Positions 37,326-44,451 of a DNA stretch of 44,451 nt are shown in pieces (the stretch's first letter is position 1; each line of letters begins with the position of its first letter). The stretch lies in the NCBI RefSeq assembly GCF_001644025.1, contig NZ_LUUK01000233.1:1-44451 (forward strand), given 5' to 3'. The notes beneath the pieces were generated by a model. That model searched no databases, had not been told where the DNA came from, and was given only the letters and a program-made list of their open reading frames with translations. The DNA is from Methylomonas koyamae. GTDB taxonomy: Bacteria > Pseudomonadota > Gammaproteobacteria > Methylococcales > Methylomonadaceae. The position numbers were made by a program, and so were the translations under genes.

Positions 37326-37432
37326 CCGCCAAACCGTTCGTGCTGAGCCTAGTCGAAGCATGAACGGTTTGGCGCGGTGGATGCCCGGATTTTCCCGTCC
37401 ATCCTTCGACAAGCTCAGGACGAACGGGAAAA
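37326..37432. repeat. Inverted pair of palindromic intergenic (REP-like) repeats
   Basis: AACCGTTCGTGCTGAGCC...GTCGAAGCATGAACGGTT (37326-37363) and a second unit around CCTTCGACAAGCTCAGGACG (37399-37418) belong to the widespread TCGACAAGCTCAG repeat class. They face each other and can form large stem-loops. The spurious frame PVRPELVEG that they create is a familiar artefact. They lie between moxR and the vWA/FGE gene and may modulate read-through. Confidence 0.8.
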
Positions 37433-37473
37433 TCCTTGTAACCCGAAACAGGGGAGTTATTTATAACCACATC

Positions 37474-38478
37474 CTAAGCGCTTAGCGAGGCGCTCTTGCG
37501 GTAGGCAAAGTCGCAGACCCGATCCAACCACTGTTGTTGTTGCGCGGGATCATTGCGCGCCAGGCTATCCAGACCGCGCAACAAATCCAGGTACTCCGCC
37601 AATCCCGGCAAATGGGCTTCGCCGCGCAATTGCGCTCTGTCGTCCATCAGTCGTTGCGCGGCTTGCTCGAGGAGGGTTTGTGCCATCGCCGGCCGGCCGT
37701 CGCCGGCCTGGGACGTATCGTCGGGATCGCGGTAATGGCTGCGCGCCCTAGCGATGAGCCATTGCTTGAAATCGGCATCCGCCGCCAACGGCAACACCAG
37801 GCAACGGCGCACGAAGGCCGCCGGCAATTCCCGGTCTTCGTTGGTGGTGATGATGATCAATGGTTTGTGCTGACGGGCTTTGACCTCGTAACCGTCTGCA
37901 CACGGCAAGCGGAATCCGCTGTTGGCCAGCACTTCTAAAAGACTGTTGGGCAATTCGCTGTCGGCTTTATCAATTTCATCCAACAGCAACACGCAGCCCT
38001 TCGTTTGGGCGCGTTGAGCTTGCTGAGACACTTGGCCTGATTGATCGGTCAGTTCCGCATCCGGCCGCTGCGCGTGGACTTCGTGTTCGCGTAGCCATTG
38101 TTCAGCGCCCCGCCAATCGATAGACCACCATAACGGACCGGGGGCTATGTAATGACTGACGTCCTTGGCGCGGGGTTCTTGGGCCTGGGCATCGGCCAAG
38201 CGCGCGACCGCATCGAAGCGCCACAACAATTCCTGCGGCTCGCTACGGGCGGTAACGACTTCGTAGACGAAGGCGCGCTCGAACATTTGCGCCGCCGCCC
38301 GCGCCAGATCGCTTTTGCCGGTACCCGGCAAACCGCGCACCAGCAATGGCCGGCCGCTGGCCTCGGCCAGGCGGATGGCGTCCTGGCAGCGACCGTCCAG
38401 CAGATAATGGCTTTCGGGCCATGTCCCGACGGCCGGGAGATAATAGGTGACGGGGTCGGGGCGCTTGATGTCGGTCAT
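37474..38478 (-). CDS. MoxR-type AAA+ ATPase
   Basis: This 334-aa ATPase has Walker A GLPGTGKS (49-56), Walker B CVLLLDEIDKAD, sensor-1 IIITTNEDRELPAAF and an arginine finger in FVRRCLVLPL. Residues about 100-165 form a Gln/Ala-rich insert (QAQEPRAK ... QSGQVSQQAQRAQ), longer than in plain MoxR proteins. MoxR ATPases usually remodel a vWA partner, which fits the vWA-like protein downstream. It starts 6 nt after the SEFIR gene. Confidence 0.9.
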   Translation of the reverse strand: MTDIKRPDPVTYYLPAVGTWPESHYLLDGRCQDAIRLAEASGRPLLVRGLPGTGKSDLARAAAQMFERAFVYEVVTARSEPQELLWRFDAVARLADAQAQEPRAKDVSHYIAPGPLWWSIDWRGAEQWLREHEVHAQRPDAELTDQSGQVSQQAQRAQTKGCVLLLDEIDKADSELPNSLLEVLANSGFRLPCADGYEVKARQHKPLIIITTNEDRELPAAFVRRCLVLPLAADADFKQWLIARARSHYRDPDDTSQAGDGRPAMAQTLLEQAAQRLMDDRAQLRGEAHLPGLAEYLDLLRGLDSLARNDPAQQQQWLDRVCDFAYRKSASLSA

Positions 38479-38484
38479 GAGTTG

Positions 38485-40377
38485 TTAACTGAGCAGGGGA
38501 ATAAGGATTTGACTGATTTTTTCGATGCTGCCGGTAATGCTGGCGATATTTTTAAAGCCCTCCAAGGTTTTTGCGGCGGCGGCCAGTACTGTCTTATCGG
38601 CTTGCGGTTTGGCGATTTCGTTTGTCACCGTGTCGGCGGCGGCGGCAATTTCGGCATAGTGTTTTTTGCCGATACTATCGTCCTGGTCGGCTATCGTTTT
38701 GAGATTGGCTAGCTCATCCGTCAATACTTGCTTGATACTGTTATCGATCACTTGGCTGTTATGGTCGCCGACAATCGTTCCGGGGCTGTTGTTGACGACC
38801 GTGACGGTAATCGGATTCGCTGGATTGCTCATGTTGGTTTCCCGTGGCGGGGTTGGTGTGATTTTGGAGCCGGATTCTCGTCTGTAACGCTCGACTACAG
38901 CGCCAATTTTGTTTTCATCGGTGTGCAGATAATCCGAAGCATTGCCTTCGGTTTCAGCTCCATAAACATATATCGGTAAGCCAGGTCCAATTTTTTGTAG
39001 AAAGTATCTGGCGATGTCGCTATCGGATAAAGGATGCTGGTTAAAAGCATTTTGATGGATTCTTATCGCTTTGATAGGTTGGTAACGGCGTTCAGTGTCG
39101 TAAGCGCTCAGGAAATCACCCAACTCGCTCAAAGGGTCTTTACTGTCCGCTCGCAATCCGTTGATACTGGCTAGTATCTGTTTCGCGATTTCCCGGCTTA
39201 CCCGTTCTTCCTCCCAAACTCCGATCTGAGGCTGGTAATCGCTGTGAAAAATGCCATGTTTCTTCAGGCCATTGGTAAATTCCATCTCCGTGTAATCGGG
39301 TATTAGCGCTTGGTGATTTCGACTGGCCGTCAACAAATCTAAAGTCGCCGGGTATTCAAACGGCATATGGTTAATACGATGCCTGTCAATCTGGTCGTTA
39401 CGAATCAGGATATGCAGCAAGTAACCCAATAACATTTCAACATTCTGAACACCGTCATTTGCAAGTAAAGCATCAAGAAAATGCAACACTTGCAGCCGAC
39501 GCCCTTCGTCGTCGGCTTGGTTGACCAAATAGGCCGCGAAGTCTTTGCAGCCCTGTGATGTGTCGGCATCGGAAAAGGATGTGTCGAAACCCTGATTGAT
39601 GCGAGCCACGTAATCGGCAACCAACGATTGTAAATCGTGGCGCTGCAATTGCTCGGTCAGCAAGTCGATGAGCGCTTGCCGCTGATGCGGAGCGCTGTGA
39701 TTATTTGCTTGCGCGGCTTCGCGAATTCGATCGGCTTTCGGCGGCTGGCCGTTTTGACTTTGAGAGTCGTCGGCACTACCGGTAGCGGAGTTGTCCGAAT
39801 CGCGGCTTAAGCCGCTCCTACGCCGAGTTGTTTCGTTATCCGGGGCGATCATCCTTACATGATCGTTGGGAAGATCATTTTGAGGCGCTAATACAACGCG
39901 CGGGCCGAGAGGCGGCATCTCCACTTCCGGTTGATCGGTCAATACCCGATACAGATTTAGATAATCCGCCTGGATTCTATAAGTCGTGCCGCCTTTGAGC
40001 ATCAGCGGTACGTGATCGATGCTGCCGTTGTCCGGTATCAGCGGCAGAAACTTGATATTGTTTTGAAATTGATCGTACAGCGTTTGGCTGATCAGCAAAC
40101 CTTCGATATTCACGCCTCTGCCGCCTAATCTGTCGTCGCCTTTGAAACGTTTCAGATAAGTCTCGGTACAAATCACCAACACAAAATCCGCCCATGCGAT
40201 TTGCCGTTCCATCCAACGTATCCAGCCCTCGGCCGGCGCACCGTTGACGTAGCGATCGATTCTGCAATCTATGCTTTCATCGCGCAGCCGATTGGCCAAA
40301 GCCAGTACATCCGCGCGGTGCTCGGGCGAATCGTGGCTGTAACTGATGAATACCTTGGGCGCGGTTTGTTGATCCAA
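38485..40377 (-). CDS. SEFIR-domain protein with amyloid-motif-like linker
   Basis: This 630-aa protein begins with a SEFIR (TIR-related) domain (about 8-150: KVFISYSHDSPEHRADVLAL, ADFVLVICTETYLKRF, GVNIEGLLISQTLY), a domain that in bacterial defence proteins can degrade NAD. Residues 150-520 contain a linker and a helical region I do not recognise. Residues 528-548 read NNSPGTIVGDHNSQVIDNS, similar to bacterial amyloid signalling motifs, followed by a coiled coil to the end. The TTG start at 40377 is supported by an AAAGGA site 7 nt upstream. As the first gene of the operon with MoxR and two FGE proteins, it is probably the toxic effector. Confidence 0.82.
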   Translation of the reverse strand: MDQQTAPKVFISYSHDSPEHRADVLALANRLRDESIDCRIDRYVNGAPAEGWIRWMERQIAWADFVLVICTETYLKRFKGDDRLGGRGVNIEGLLISQTLYDQFQNNIKFLPLIPDNGSIDHVPLMLKGGTTYRIQADYLNLYRVLTDQPEVEMPPLGPRVVLAPQNDLPNDHVRMIAPDNETTRRRSGLSRDSDNSATGSADDSQSQNGQPPKADRIREAAQANNHSAPHQRQALIDLLTEQLQRHDLQSLVADYVARINQGFDTSFSDADTSQGCKDFAAYLVNQADDEGRRLQVLHFLDALLANDGVQNVEMLLGYLLHILIRNDQIDRHRINHMPFEYPATLDLLTASRNHQALIPDYTEMEFTNGLKKHGIFHSDYQPQIGVWEEERVSREIAKQILASINGLRADSKDPLSELGDFLSAYDTERRYQPIKAIRIHQNAFNQHPLSDSDIARYFLQKIGPGLPIYVYGAETEGNASDYLHTDENKIGAVVERYRRESGSKITPTPPRETNMSNPANPITVTVVNNSPGTIVGDHNSQVIDNSIKQVLTDELANLKTIADQDDSIGKKHYAEIAAAADTVTNEIAKPQADKTVLAAAAKTLEGFKNIASITGSIEKISQILIPLLS

Positions 40378-40828
40378 GTACCAATCCTTTGTCGGTTGTG
40401 TTTGCTTGGTCCGACGGCGATGCCGGATGAATTGACGGTTAATGCAGACTCGGATCGAATGCTAGCAAAATCGGTCCTGGTCCGCCAGATTCGCGGCCAC
40501 CCAAAGCCCGTCAAACAACCGTATCCTCAGACAATAGCGACAATTGGCAAGCTAATGCCAGAGACCACTTTTGCCCCGGCGAATATCGCCGATCGGCGTG
40601 TGAGCGGCTTTAGCCGCGTTGGACAACATGCAAAAGGATGAAAGTCGCATAGACCTATAACCTCAATACGAAACTGCCCCCACTCTCCCGCCCCGCACCG
40701 TGTAGCCGCAACCGGGAATTTCGCCGCCATAAATAAAACTGTGTTAAATAACATACTTTAATTTGCCAACTCTGCCTCCCCTGCCTACAATGTCGCCACT
40801 TTTAACACCACACCAAAGGGAAAAAATA
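40378..40828. other. Intergenic region between divergent SEFIR and lipoprotein genes
   Basis: The 451 nt should hold both promoters. On the plus strand an AT-rich run (TGTTAAATAACATACTTTAA, about 40742-40761) is the likely promoter area of the lipoprotein gene. Short GC hairpins occur near 40577-40620 (GCGGCTTTAGCCGC) without U-runs. I see no gene. Confidence 0.4.
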
Positions 40829-41401
40829 ATGAAAATAAGCCATGTCGTATTGCTGGTTAATTTGGCCGCGACCACGTTATTGACCGGTTGCGAAGCCAGC
40901 AAACCGGCCACCGAAGCCAACGCTCAACCCGTTGTCGCAGCGCCCGCCGCGGCCATCGAGGCGGCGGCGCCCGCGCCGGTCGCAACACCGACGCCCGCCG
41001 TCGAACCCAAACATTGCGACAAACACCACGCCGCAACCGACGAACACGACTGCATCGCTCATTGCGCCAAAAGCAAGGGCAAGAAAAACAAAGCCTGCAT
41101 CAAACATTGCAAAAGCCATGTAGCGCCTCATCACGATTGCGCCAAACATTGCGCCGATCATCCCGCTGAAAAAGACAAAGCCTGCGCCGAACACTGCGCC
41201 CAAGATGCAAACGCCCCGGCCCACCAATGCCATACCGAACATTGCGACCACCACGCTTCGGCCGCCGCGAAAACCTGCGATACCGGTCACTGCGCGCATC
41301 ACAAAGGCGGCGCGGCTCATCAATGCGGCACGGAGCATTGCGAAGCCCACGGCGGTAACATGGCCGATTGCTGCGGCGACGCCCATAAGTGCGACATGTA
41401 A
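40829..41401 (+). CDS. Cys/His-repeat lipoprotein, probable metal binder
   Basis: This 190-aa precursor has a lipobox LLTGC (Cys21 would be lipidated) and an Ala/Pro-rich linker (about 30-60). About 130 residues follow with 18 further cysteines and many histidines in repeating CxxHC units (CIAHC, CIKHC, CAKHC, CAEHC). Then come CxxxHC units (CHTEHC, CDTGHC, CGTEHC) and DCCGDAHKCDM. Haem sites would read CxxCH, so these are not cytochrome motifs. Binding of copper, zinc or another soft metal in the periplasm is likely, but the metal is unknown. The ATG at 40829 has an AAAGGG site; a terminator follows. Confidence 0.7.
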   Translation: MKISHVVLLVNLAATTLLTGCEASKPATEANAQPVVAAPAAAIEAAAPAPVATPTPAVEPKHCDKHHAATDEHDCIAHCAKSKGKKNKACIKHCKSHVAPHHDCAKHCADHPAEKDKACAEHCAQDANAPAHQCHTEHCDHHASAAAKTCDTGHCAHHKGGAAHQCGTEHCEAHGGNMADCCGDAHKCDM

Positions 41402-41446
41402 CGCCAGCCGTCGGGCCAGGCGACTCCCAACCAACCTGACGAATGC

Positions 41447-41474
41447 AAAAAGCCGGCGACAGCCGGCTTTTTTT
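41447..41474. terminator. Bidirectional intrinsic terminator
   Basis: AAAAAGCCGGC-GACA-GCCGGCTTTTT has a U-run on either strand and lies between the convergent lipoprotein and SDR genes, serving both. Confidence 0.85.
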
Positions 41475-41492
41475 ATTGCTCGCGCGTCTGGC

Positions 41493-42191
41493 TCACCAAG
41501 GCATGACCTTACCGTCGCCGTAGCGCAGAAAGCCGCCGGATTGGGCCGGCGTGTATCCGTCGATAACGTTGATCATGCCGGAAACGCTTTCGTCGGCATC
41601 GATCAATGCGTTTGGTCCGCCCATATCGGTTCTGACCCATCCCGGATGTAGAATCAACACACCGATACCTTGCGGCGCCAAGTCGATCGACAAGCTTTTC
41701 ATCGCCGCGTTGACGCCGGCCTTGCTGGAGCGGTACAAAATACTGCCGCCGCTGGTGTTGTCCGTCATGCTGCCCATCAGACTGCTGACCGTGACGATCA
41801 GTTTGCGCTGTCCCGCTTGCAGATTGGGCAACAGCGCCTCGGCCAATTTGACCGGCGCCAGCGTGTTGATCGTCAATGTATCGAGCCAGGTGGAATAATC
41901 CAGATTGCCGAATCCATGGCCGCTTCGGTCGCCGTAGACGCCGGCATTGTTCAACAATACATCGATCGGCGTGCCACGTAGTTCGGCGGCCAACGGGTCG
42001 ATTTGCCCAAAGTCCGCGATGTCCGCCGCCAGCACTTTCACTCGATCCGAATCGGCTGCCAGCGTCAATAATGCCTCGGCATCGTCAGGGCATCGGCAAA
42101 CCGCGAGCACCCGCCAACCGGCCGCCGAATACTGTTTACAAAACTCCAATCCCAAGCCGCGATTGGCGCCGGTAATCAACACGGTTTGCAT
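41493..42191 (-). CDS. Short-chain dehydrogenase/reductase
   Basis: This 232-aa classical SDR has the NAD(P)-binding TGANRGLGLE, LLNNAGVYG (NNAG motif), catalytic Ser in IVTVSSLMGS and Tyr/Lys in YRSSKAGVN, and HPGWVRTDMGG after the active site. The spacing resembles CsgA-type and sniffer-like reductases. The substrate is unknown. I start it at 42191, which has a GGAG site; a TTG 12 nt upstream is also in frame. It follows the amidohydrolase by 29 nt on the same strand. Confidence 0.88.
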   Translation of the reverse strand: MQTVLITGANRGLGLEFCKQYSAAGWRVLAVCRCPDDAEALLTLAADSDRVKVLAADIADFGQIDPLAAELRGTPIDVLLNNAGVYGDRSGHGFGNLDYSTWLDTLTINTLAPVKLAEALLPNLQAGQRKLIVTVSSLMGSMTDNTSGGSILYRSSKAGVNAAMKSLSIDLAPQGIGVLILHPGWVRTDMGGPNALIDADESVSGMINVIDGYTPAQSGGFLRYGDGKVMPW

Positions 42192-42220
42192 AAAATCTCC
42201 CAAGTTTAAAAGCGATAGAG

Positions 42221-43444
42221 TCAGCCTAATTGCGCCTGCGCCAGCCTAACCCAATAACTGGCGCCAAGCGCAAGTATGTCGTCGTTGAAATCATAACTGG
42301 CGTTGTGCAGCGAGCAAGGTCCCGCACCGTGACCGGCGCTGCGATGATCGCCGTCGCCGTTACCCAGAAAGCAATAGCAACCGGGCAAGACTTGCAACAT
42401 GAATGCGAAGTCTTCGGCGCCCATCGTCGGCACCTGCGGCAACACCCGCTGCTGGCCGACCATATCAGTCATGACTTGCCTGGCTTGCTCGACCGCGCCC
42501 GGCTCATTGACCGTGGCGGGATACAGCCGCTGAAATTCGAAGTCGCCGCGCATATCGTGGGCCAGACAAATATGCTCAGTCAGTTGCGCCATTCGTACTT
42601 GAATCATATCCAGCAAATCGGCGGAAAAAGTCCTGACCGTACCGGCCAGTTCACATCGATCGGCAATGATGTTGGTGGCCTCGCCGGCGTTCAACATCGT
42701 CACCGAGATCACGCCGCTGTCCAGCGGGTTGGCGTTGCGGGTCAGTATGGTCTGGAAGGCGGTAATCAACTGAGCAGCGACCGGAACCGGGTCCAGCCCC
42801 AAATGCGGCATCGCCGCGTGGCAGCCCTTGCCGTGCACCACGACTTTAAAGCGGCTCATCGACGCCATTACCGGACCCGCGCCGACCGCGAACTCGCCGA
42901 CCGCCAAGCCCGGCCAATTGTGCATGCCGAACACCGCCCGCATCGGAAAGCGCTCGAACAAACCGTCCTTGATCATCGCATCGGCACCGCCGCCGCCTTC
43001 TTCGGCGGGCTGAAAAATCAGATAGACGGTGCCGTCGAAATCGCGGTGCCGCGCCAGATATTCCGCAGCGGCCAGCAACATCGCAGTATGGCCGTCGTGG
43101 CCGCAGGCGTGCATCTTGCCTGGATATTGCGAGGCGTGGGCAAAGCCATTGAGCTCTTGCATCGGCAAAGCATCCATGTCGGCCCGCAGGCCGATCGCAC
43201 TATCGCCGCTGCCCGATTGGAGAACGCCGACCACGCCGGTCTTACCCAAGCCCCTATACACTGGAATGCCCCATTCACTCAACTTGGCCGCCACCAGCTC
43301 GGCGGTACGCCTCTCCTCGAAACACAATTCCGGGTGGGCGTGAATGTCGCGGCGCCAACTCTGAATCCGGTCCAACGCAGCGACGATCTCGGGAATCGCC
43401 CCTTCCGGAACGGTGCTGGCTAACGGCGGAAGATTTTCGCTCAT
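42221..43444 (-). CDS. M20-family amidohydrolase (hippurate hydrolase-like)
   Basis: This 407-aa metal-dependent amidase is of the M20D type, which cleaves N-acyl amino acids or related amides. Motifs are RRDIHAHPELCFEE, GLRADMDALPMQE, KMHACGHDGHTAMLL (metal-binding Cys and His), FQPAEEGGGGA (catalytic Glu pair) and MGAEDFAFM. The length is typical. It is divergent from the glycosyltransferase fragment and upstream of the SDR gene. Confidence 0.93.
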   Translation of the reverse strand: MSENLPPLASTVPEGAIPEIVAALDRIQSWRRDIHAHPELCFEERRTAELVAAKLSEWGIPVYRGLGKTGVVGVLQSGSGDSAIGLRADMDALPMQELNGFAHASQYPGKMHACGHDGHTAMLLAAAEYLARHRDFDGTVYLIFQPAEEGGGGADAMIKDGLFERFPMRAVFGMHNWPGLAVGEFAVGAGPVMASMSRFKVVVHGKGCHAAMPHLGLDPVPVAAQLITAFQTILTRNANPLDSGVISVTMLNAGEATNIIADRCELAGTVRTFSADLLDMIQVRMAQLTEHICLAHDMRGDFEFQRLYPATVNEPGAVEQARQVMTDMVGQQRVLPQVPTMGAEDFAFMLQVLPGCYCFLGNGDGDHRSAGHGAGPCSLHNASYDFNDDILALGASYWVRLAQAQLG

Positions 43445-43542
43445 ATTTTACGACTCTGTTGAACAGCACTATTATTGCGGTCGAATTGGTTCGACCGATC
43501 AGTTCGACGAACCCCATGCTTCTCCGCCACGGATTACCGATC

Positions 43543-43800
43543 ATGCCCGACTCGCACCGCTATCACGTGGTTATCGCCGTCCCGACCATGCCGCACTACC
43601 GGCTCAGGTTATTCGAACTGTTGGCGGAAAACCTGGCGCGGGAAGGCGTCAAGCTCGAAGTAGTTTACGGCAATCCCAACCCGGAGCAAGCCGCGAAACG
43701 TGACTTGGTGGAATTGGCGGCGCCGATCGGTGTAAAGATCCGAAATTATTGGCTGAACGAAACGGTGCTGCACCAGGCAATCTTCGGCAAAACAGTAAAT
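43543..43800 (+). pseudogene. Glycosyltransferase-like gene, 5' fragment
   Basis: About 86 residues of an N-terminal Rossmann half are present: YHVVIAVPTMPHYRLRLFELLAENL and VKLEVVYGNPNPEQAA, as in GT4-type transferases acting on surface polysaccharides. The reading frame then enters the terminal hairpin of an IS200/IS605-type element and stops at 43851. The 3' part is outside the window. The start is uncertain (43543 or 43516). Confidence 0.6.
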
Positions 43801-44446
43801 ATCCCCCGGCAAAGCCGGGGGCTTTATGTTGTGAACCGCTCAAAGCGGTAAATAGGGTCGCTGACGCGGCCCTTTAACTTTAGCCGCCAATAGGCGGCGA
43901 CTCATTGCCAAAGGTTCATTTGTTCGACTCGTTGGTCTTCCTGTTCTTGATGACGGATATACTCCCGTATCATCGTTTCATCCCGACCCACTGTCGAAAC
44001 AAAATACCCCCGCGCCCAGAAATGCTGACCTACAAAGTTCCGCTTTTTTCCACCATAAACACGGGCCAAGTGAATCGCACTCTTCCCTTTGACGTAGCCA
44101 ATCACCTGCGACACCGCATATTTCGGTGGAATCGATATCAACATCGGACATATGCACATGATCCGGCATCAAATGCCCTTCCAATATTCGGCTTTCTTTC
44201 TGGCTCGCTAACCTTCGAAACACCTCGCCCAAATGCTTGCGCAACGCCCTATACAGCGTTCGGCGACGGCACTTGGGAATAAACACAACGTGATATTTGC
44301 ACTCCCATTTCGAGTGGCTTAAGCTTTCGTTCTCGTCCATCAGGTTCTCCTCTTGCGTTTGCTTGGCGGCTCACGCTCTCGAGTTTCCTGATGGACTCCT
44401 CTAAATGTCAAACTCCTGCTGTCTCCCCGGCTAAGCCGGGGGATTT
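43800..44446 (-). mobile_element. IS200/IS605-family element
   Basis: A tnpA frame is enclosed by two subterminal hairpins, CCCCCGGC-AAA-GCCGGGGG (43803-43821) and CCCCGGC-TAA-GCCGGGG (44425-44441), as in this family, which has no terminal inverted repeats. Further hairpins (ACCGCTCAAAGCGGT, GCCGCCAATAGGCGGC) lie after tnpA. There is no TnpB. Exact tips are not determined because the family makes no target duplication and the far flank is missing. Confidence 0.8.
43902..44340 (-). pseudogene. tnpA: IS200-type transposase TnpA, frameshifted
   Basis: Y1 single-strand transposases of this family use an HUH motif and a tyrosine. The first frame (from MDENESLSHSKWECKYHVVF) reaches GHLMPDHVHM, then shifts. 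The remainder, LISIPPKYAVSQVIGYVKGK to YIRHQEQEDQRVEQMNLWQ, is in another frame. Removing the 7 nt TCCGATG at about 44145-44151 restores one continuous transposase. The HUH residues and the C-terminal tyrosine are both present, so the inactivating event looks recent. Confidence 0.85.
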
Positions 44447-44451
44447 CTCAT

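Noticed and set aside
37270-37470. 66-aa frame containing PVRPELVEG
   Set aside because: Known artefact of translating TCGACAAGCTCAG-type palindromic repeats.
41021-41398. Multihaem cytochrome reading of the Cys/His-rich lipoprotein
   Set aside because: The motifs are CxxHC and CxxxHC, not CxxCH, so covalent haem attachment is not expected.
42230-43423. 397-aa plus-strand frame antisense to the amidohydrolase
   Set aside because: The minus strand encodes a complete M20 enzyme with all motifs; the antisense frame is a codon-bias shadow.
1-44451. CRISPR array, rRNA or tRNA genes, prophage structural genes, DGR reverse transcriptase
   Set aside because: No regularly spaced repeats, no convincing cloverleaf, no phage structural frames and no reverse transcriptase motifs were seen on either strand.

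Overview
The window looks like chromosome of a free-living gammaproteobacterium. The dksA-gluQ pair, the rpoZ-spoT pair, bepA, greB, slyD and tusDC all point to that class. The moderate GC content, NnrS, a PEP-CTERM surface protein, acetyl-CoA synthetase and a family 2A encapsulin would fit a Methylococcales (methanotroph-type) genome. No methane oxidation gene is present, so that finer placement is an inference.

Left end (1-7300): a sulfur and cysteine cluster read leftward. It has cysK-cysE (4-bp overlap) and srpI-cyD, a family 2A encapsulin shell gene overlapping its cysteine desulfurase cargo gene by 14 bp. Both units start from a TTGACA-N18 promoter and open with the same roughly 65-nt leader. 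The leader has two small hairpins followed by an intrinsic terminator, with sequence changes that preserve pairing. This is the best candidate here for an undescribed regulatory system. A PaaK-like adenylate-forming enzyme and an orphan HicA-like protein lie upstream.

Middle (7500-33700): mostly housekeeping genes. They include a small membrane protein, a PhoPQ-like two-component pair with a possible 11-bp-phased operator, a DUF3581-like protein, an aminotransferase-rhodanese pair, dksA-gluQ-acs-DMT transporter, and a PEP-CTERM protein. A leftward run reads tusD-tusC-PilZ-birA-coaX-SPOR. Then come bepA, a candidate Hfq-binding small RNA rich in A-R-N triplets, rpoZ-spoT-ridA, truC, a chemoreceptor, a DUF455-like protein with nnrS, slyD, and greB with small genes ending in dtd.

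Right (33700-40400): a leftward operon resembling bacterial conflict systems built from a toll-like effector, a MoxR ATPase and vWA/FGE proteins. It encodes a SEFIR protein with an amyloid-signalling-like motif, a MoxR-type ATPase, an 893-aa vWA-like/FGE-like protein and a 273-aa FGE-like protein. The last 38 codons of the two FGE genes are the same length but strongly diversified. They are flanked by a 3' block that stays identical past the stop codon, as in target genes of diversity-generating retroelements. No reverse transcriptase is in the window, and a palindromic intergenic repeat sits inside the operon.

Right end (40800-44451): a Cys/His-repeat lipoprotein, an SDR oxidoreductase, an M20-family amidohydrolase, and a glycosyltransferase-like gene cut by an IS200/IS605-type element. 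The element's tnpA carries a 7-nt insertion. The window stops at the element's far end.
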